8,281 nt of DNA from Candidatus Aerophobota bacterium (GTDB lineage Bacteria; Aerophobota; Aerophobia; Aerophobales; AE-B3A): NCBI GenBank assembly GCA_030616535.1, contig JAUWXE010000045.1:1-8281 (forward strand), given 5' to 3'. Below are positions 6,389-8,281 of this stretch, one piece after another (the first letter of the stretch is position 1; each line of letters begins with the position of its first letter). Under the pieces are notes generated by a model. The model made no database searches. It had not been told where the DNA came from and was given only the letters and a program-made list of their open reading frames with translations. Position numbers and translations under genes: made by a program.

Positions 6389-7399
6389 TTATGCCTGAAC
6401 AAAAAGAGGCGAATTTGCTGGAGCATCCAGGAGCCTCTTTAGTTCATCATCCAGCCTGGTTAGAGTAATAGAAAATCCACCCATCTCCAGGGAGGTAAAA
6501 AACTCACCGATATAGGACCTATAAATTTTTATTTTCCTTTTCTTTAAAATCTGGGCCAGTTTTCGATAAACTATATATAGTTCCAACAAGGCAGTAGAAC
6601 CAAGGCCACTGATGAGTACGTTAACCTCATCGGCAGTTTTAAAGGGCAGGTCCTCCAAAACCTTCTCCGCCAGAATCTGGGTGACTTCATCGGCCGTTTT
6701 CATCTTAGTTTTCTCCACCCCTGGTTCTCCATGATGGCCAACGCCTATTTCCATCTCATCCTCACCCAGATGAAAAGTTTCCTCTCCCCCATATTTCATA
6801 GAGGGAACAGCACAGGGAGAATGGGCCACCCCCATACTTCTGGTATTGGCATTGGCTTTCTCGGCAACCTTCTTTACCTCCTCCAGATTTGCCCCCTCGG
6901 CAGCTTTAGCTCCAATCAACTTCCAGACAACCACCTCTCCGGCTACTCCTCTACGATTCTTCATTTGATCGCGAGAGCCCGATCCTACATCATCATTTAT
7001 GATTACCTGTTCTACCTTTATTCCCTCTTCTTTGGCCATATCAGAGGCCATATCAAAGTTCATGATGTCTCCAGAATAATTACCCAGGACGCAGAGAACC
7101 CCTTTTCCACCGTCTACAGCTTTAACGGTATCATGAATCTGCTGAGCTGAAGGGGAGGCGAAGATGTTACCTACAGCTACCCCATCCATTAATCCCTCTC
7201 CTACATACCCAATAAAAGCTGGTTTATGTCCCGAACCTCCACCGGTAACTAAACCTACTTTACCCTTTATGGGAGCCTCTCTTCGCACCACAGCTCTTGA
7301 GGTCTCCAGTCTTTTTATCCGATTCCCATGGGCTTCTAAAAATCCCTCCAGCATCTCATCCACAACCTTTTCTGGATCATTGATGAACTTCTTTAGCAT
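6389..7399 (-). CDS. dhaK: DhaK-type dihydroxyacetone/ketotetrose kinase substrate-binding subunit
   Basis: A 336-residue DhaK subunit, which binds a short-chain ketose covalently through a histidine so that DhaL can phosphorylate it. The start MLKKFINDPEKVVDEML is typical of the family. GGGSGHKP (53-60) is the substrate loop, with His58; Lys59 replaces the Glu of the usual GGGSGHEP. NYSGDIMNF (107-115) carries the catalytic Asp111. GHHGEPG (221-227) gives His223 as the expected hemiaminal-forming residue. All catalytic residues are present and the length is normal. The ATG has GAAGGGAG 7-8 nt upstream and a good promoter 60-90 bp upstream. It heads a three-gene unit with the RpiB homologue and DhaL. 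Erythrulose kinases of threitol and erythritol catabolism also belong to this superfamily, so a C4 ketose is as likely as dihydroxyacetone. Confidence 0.93.
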   Translation of the reverse strand: MLKKFINDPEKVVDEMLEGFLEAHGNRIKRLETSRAVVRREAPIKGKVGLVTGGGSGHKPAFIGYVGEGLMDGVAVGNIFASPSAQQIHDTVKAVDGGKGVLCVLGNYSGDIMNFDMASDMAKEEGIKVEQVIINDDVGSGSRDQMKNRRGVAGEVVVWKLIGAKAAEGANLEEVKKVAEKANANTRSMGVAHSPCAVPSMKYGGEETFHLGEDEMEIGVGHHGEPGVEKTKMKTADEVTQILAEKVLEDLPFKTADEVNVLISGLGSTALLELYIVYRKLAQILKKRKIKIYRSYIGEFFTSLEMGGFSITLTRLDDELKRLLDAPANSPLFVQA

Positions 7400-7458
7400 T
7401 TAAGACTCCCTTCGTTTTAGGATCGTTTCTTTTCCTCTTCTAAATCTCTCTTAAACAC

Positions 7459-7487
7459 ATTTTACAAAGACGAGCAGTTTTCGTCAA
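7459..7487 (-). promoter_or_regulatory. Sigma70-type promoter for dhaK-rpiB-dhaL
   Basis: On the minus strand TTGACG (7482-7487) and TAAAAT (7459-7464) are separated by exactly 17 bp, each matching five of six consensus bases. The predicted start is near 7452, leaving an untranslated leader of about 50 nt before the dhaK ATG with no obvious structure. This is the best promoter in the window and suggests the three-gene unit is transcribed separately from the kinase gene upstream. Confidence 0.7.
7469..7485. promoter_or_regulatory. Short inverted repeat within the dhaK promoter, possible operator
   Basis: GACGA (7469-7473) and TCGTC (7481-7485) form a 5-7-5 dyad that overlaps the -35 box and most of the spacer. 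The position would let a bound regulator block polymerase. The arms are short, so chance is a real alternative. Confidence 0.3.
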
Positions 7488-7552
7488 TCATTTGGAGCTT
7501 TAGCGCAACTTCCCTGTCAGAGTGATGCACCCATAATTTTTAGAATTAGCCA

Positions 7553-7644
7553 ATTTACTATAGGGCCAAACGGTTGCTCACTTTGTTCGCAACCGCCCTC
7601 CGAGTGCCCCTACTTCGTGGGTACATTAGGCCCTATTAGTAAAT
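7553..7644. repeat. 92-bp palindromic element with two internal hairpins (MITE- or REP-like)
   Basis: The ends ATTTACTATAGGGCC (7553-7567) and GGCCCTATTAGTAAAT (7629-7644) are inverted copies differing by one extra base. Inside are a 7-bp hairpin (7571-7577 with 7589-7595) and a second hairpin (7604-7609 with 7619-7624). The whole can fold as a three-way junction. A direct repeat TTAGC lies just outside both ends (7546-7550 and 7649-7653), which could be a target duplication. It lies about 29 bp past the upstream kinase stop. No T-run follows either end, so it is not a usual terminator. It may be a small non-autonomous mobile element, a REP-like repeat, or a structured RNA. Outside it, the rest of the 270-bp gap holds only the dhaK promoter and leader. 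Confidence 0.65.
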
Positions 7645-7673
7645 CGCCTTAGCAGTAAAATATTCTCTTGCCT

Positions 7674-8281
7674 TTAGGTGTATCCGGTTACCTCGGCTAA
7701 CTCCTTATAGTGCTTCTTCAAAGCGGGATAAAGCTGTCGGTAAATCCGGTAAATTTTATTATAAAACTTATGAAGCTTGGGATTAGGTTTTATCTCATCA
7801 GTAACTTTTAACCAATCTTTGATTATGTGATAGTTCTTGAAAATGCCCACTCCAACTCCAGCGTTGACGGCGTTTCCCACCGGAGCTCCTCTGGATTCTT
7901 TAATATAGGCACATTCTGTGTTAAGGATATCTGAGATAATTTGTCTCCACAAAGAGGACTGCGCTCCCCCTTCTCCTAAAAAGAGAGAACCATCTATCCT
8001 TATCCCGCTTTGTCTAACCAGTTCTATATTATGTAAAACTGCATAACCCACAGACTCCATCATGGCTCTAATAATGTGGCCCCTGCCATGAGCAAGAGAA
8101 AGACCAAAGAGTACTCCTCGGGCTAAGGGGTCCCAAATGGGAGCCCTTTCACCCATAAGATAGGGAAGGATAATTAGTCCATCACTTCCCGGAGGAACCT
8201 TTTCCGCCTCTAAGTTCATTATCTCATAAGCACTCACCCCCAACTGCTTTTCTGCAGCTTGCTCGGCCTGCCCAAAAGTAT
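7674..8281 (-). CDS. FGGY-family kinase, xylulokinase-like, partial (N-terminus beyond right edge)
   Basis: The last 201 residues of an FGGY sugar kinase; the frame is open to the right edge, so the true start lies outside. A TTG at 8241-8243 is in frame but is internal. Visible C-terminal domain features are VPPGSDGLIILPYLMGERAP, the GER-AP motif shared by the family, and GEGGAQSSLW, which corresponds to the ATP-binding GGGAxS loop of the other kinase with Glu in place of the middle Gly. The ending, with basic and aromatic YxxLYPALK helices, matches XylB-like proteins. It is a paralogue of the kinase at 2438-3994 but only moderately similar, so the two probably take different substrates. The stop is followed by the palindromic element. 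Whether this gene belongs to the same pathway depends on what lies to the right. Confidence 0.9.
   Translation of the reverse strand, partial: TFGQAEQAAEKQLGVSAYEIMNLEAEKVPPGSDGLIILPYLMGERAPIWDPLARGVLFGLSLAHGRGHIIRAMMESVGYAVLHNIELVRQSGIRIDGSLFLGEGGAQSSLWRQIISDILNTECAYIKESRGAPVGNAVNAGVGVGIFKNYHIIKDWLKVTDEIKPNPKLHKFYNKIYRIYRQLYPALKKHYKELAEVTGYT

Noticed and set aside
5247..7399. Bacterial microcompartment link, since RpiB-like proteins occur in some microcompartment loci
   Set aside because: No shell protein or signature enzyme is present in the window and no obvious encapsulation peptide is seen on these proteins.
7553..7644. The palindromic element as an intrinsic terminator or a tRNA
   Set aside because: Neither strand has a T-run after the outer stem, and there is no tRNA-like anticodon arm, T-arm consensus or CCA end.
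8241..8243. In-frame TTG as the start of the right-edge kinase
   Set aside because: The frame continues upstream to the edge with family-like sequence, and the N-terminal kinase domain would be missing, so this is an internal codon of a truncated gene.

Overview
The window holds eight protein-coding genes, all on the minus strand, so transcription runs from the high-numbered end to the low-numbered end. Six are complete. One FGGY sugar kinase is cut by the right edge and one cupin gene is cut by the left edge. I see no rRNA, tRNA, CRISPR array, transposase, transporter or transcriptional regulator gene. Strong GGAGG-type ribosome binding sites, some GTG and TTG starts, frequent AGA/AGG arginine codons and moderately AT-rich DNA suggest an anaerobic, possibly thermophilic or uncultured bacterium of Firmicutes/Atribacterota/Thermotogota style. 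That placement is a guess; nothing here fixes the taxon.

Layout in the direction of transcription: (1) the C-terminal third of a xylulokinase-like FGGY kinase (7674 to the right edge). (2) A 270-bp intergenic stretch with a 92-bp structured palindromic element (7553-7644) and a good sigma70-type promoter (7459-7487). (3) A three-gene unit: DhaK-type ketose kinase subunit (6389-7399), RpiB-family sugar-phosphate isomerase (5904-6353) and DhaL-type kinase subunit (5247-5891). (4) A 174-bp gap with a perfect 8-5-8 palindrome, a long leader hairpin and candidate promoters. (5) A tight unit of five genes: zinc polyol dehydrogenase (3996-5072), FGGY kinase (2438-3994), a second zinc dehydrogenase (1397-2434), a xylose-isomerase-like TIM barrel (374-1342) and a cupin (off the left edge to 360). 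Gaps within this unit are 1, 3, 54 and 13 bp.

Together the genes look like a catabolic locus for a short polyol or ketose. Dehydrogenases would oxidise a polyol to a ketose. The two-subunit DhaK/DhaL kinase and the FGGY kinases would phosphorylate it, and the RpiB-like and TIM-barrel proteins would isomerise the product into central metabolism. The combination recalls the tetritol pathways (erythritol, threitol, erythrulose), which use DhaK-family or EryA-type FGGY kinases with TIM-barrel and RpiB-family isomerases. The RpiB homologue has Ser at the position of the usual ring-opening His, which fits a substrate that cannot cyclise, such as a tetrose 4-phosphate. The tetritol assignment is inference; the enzyme families are well supported.
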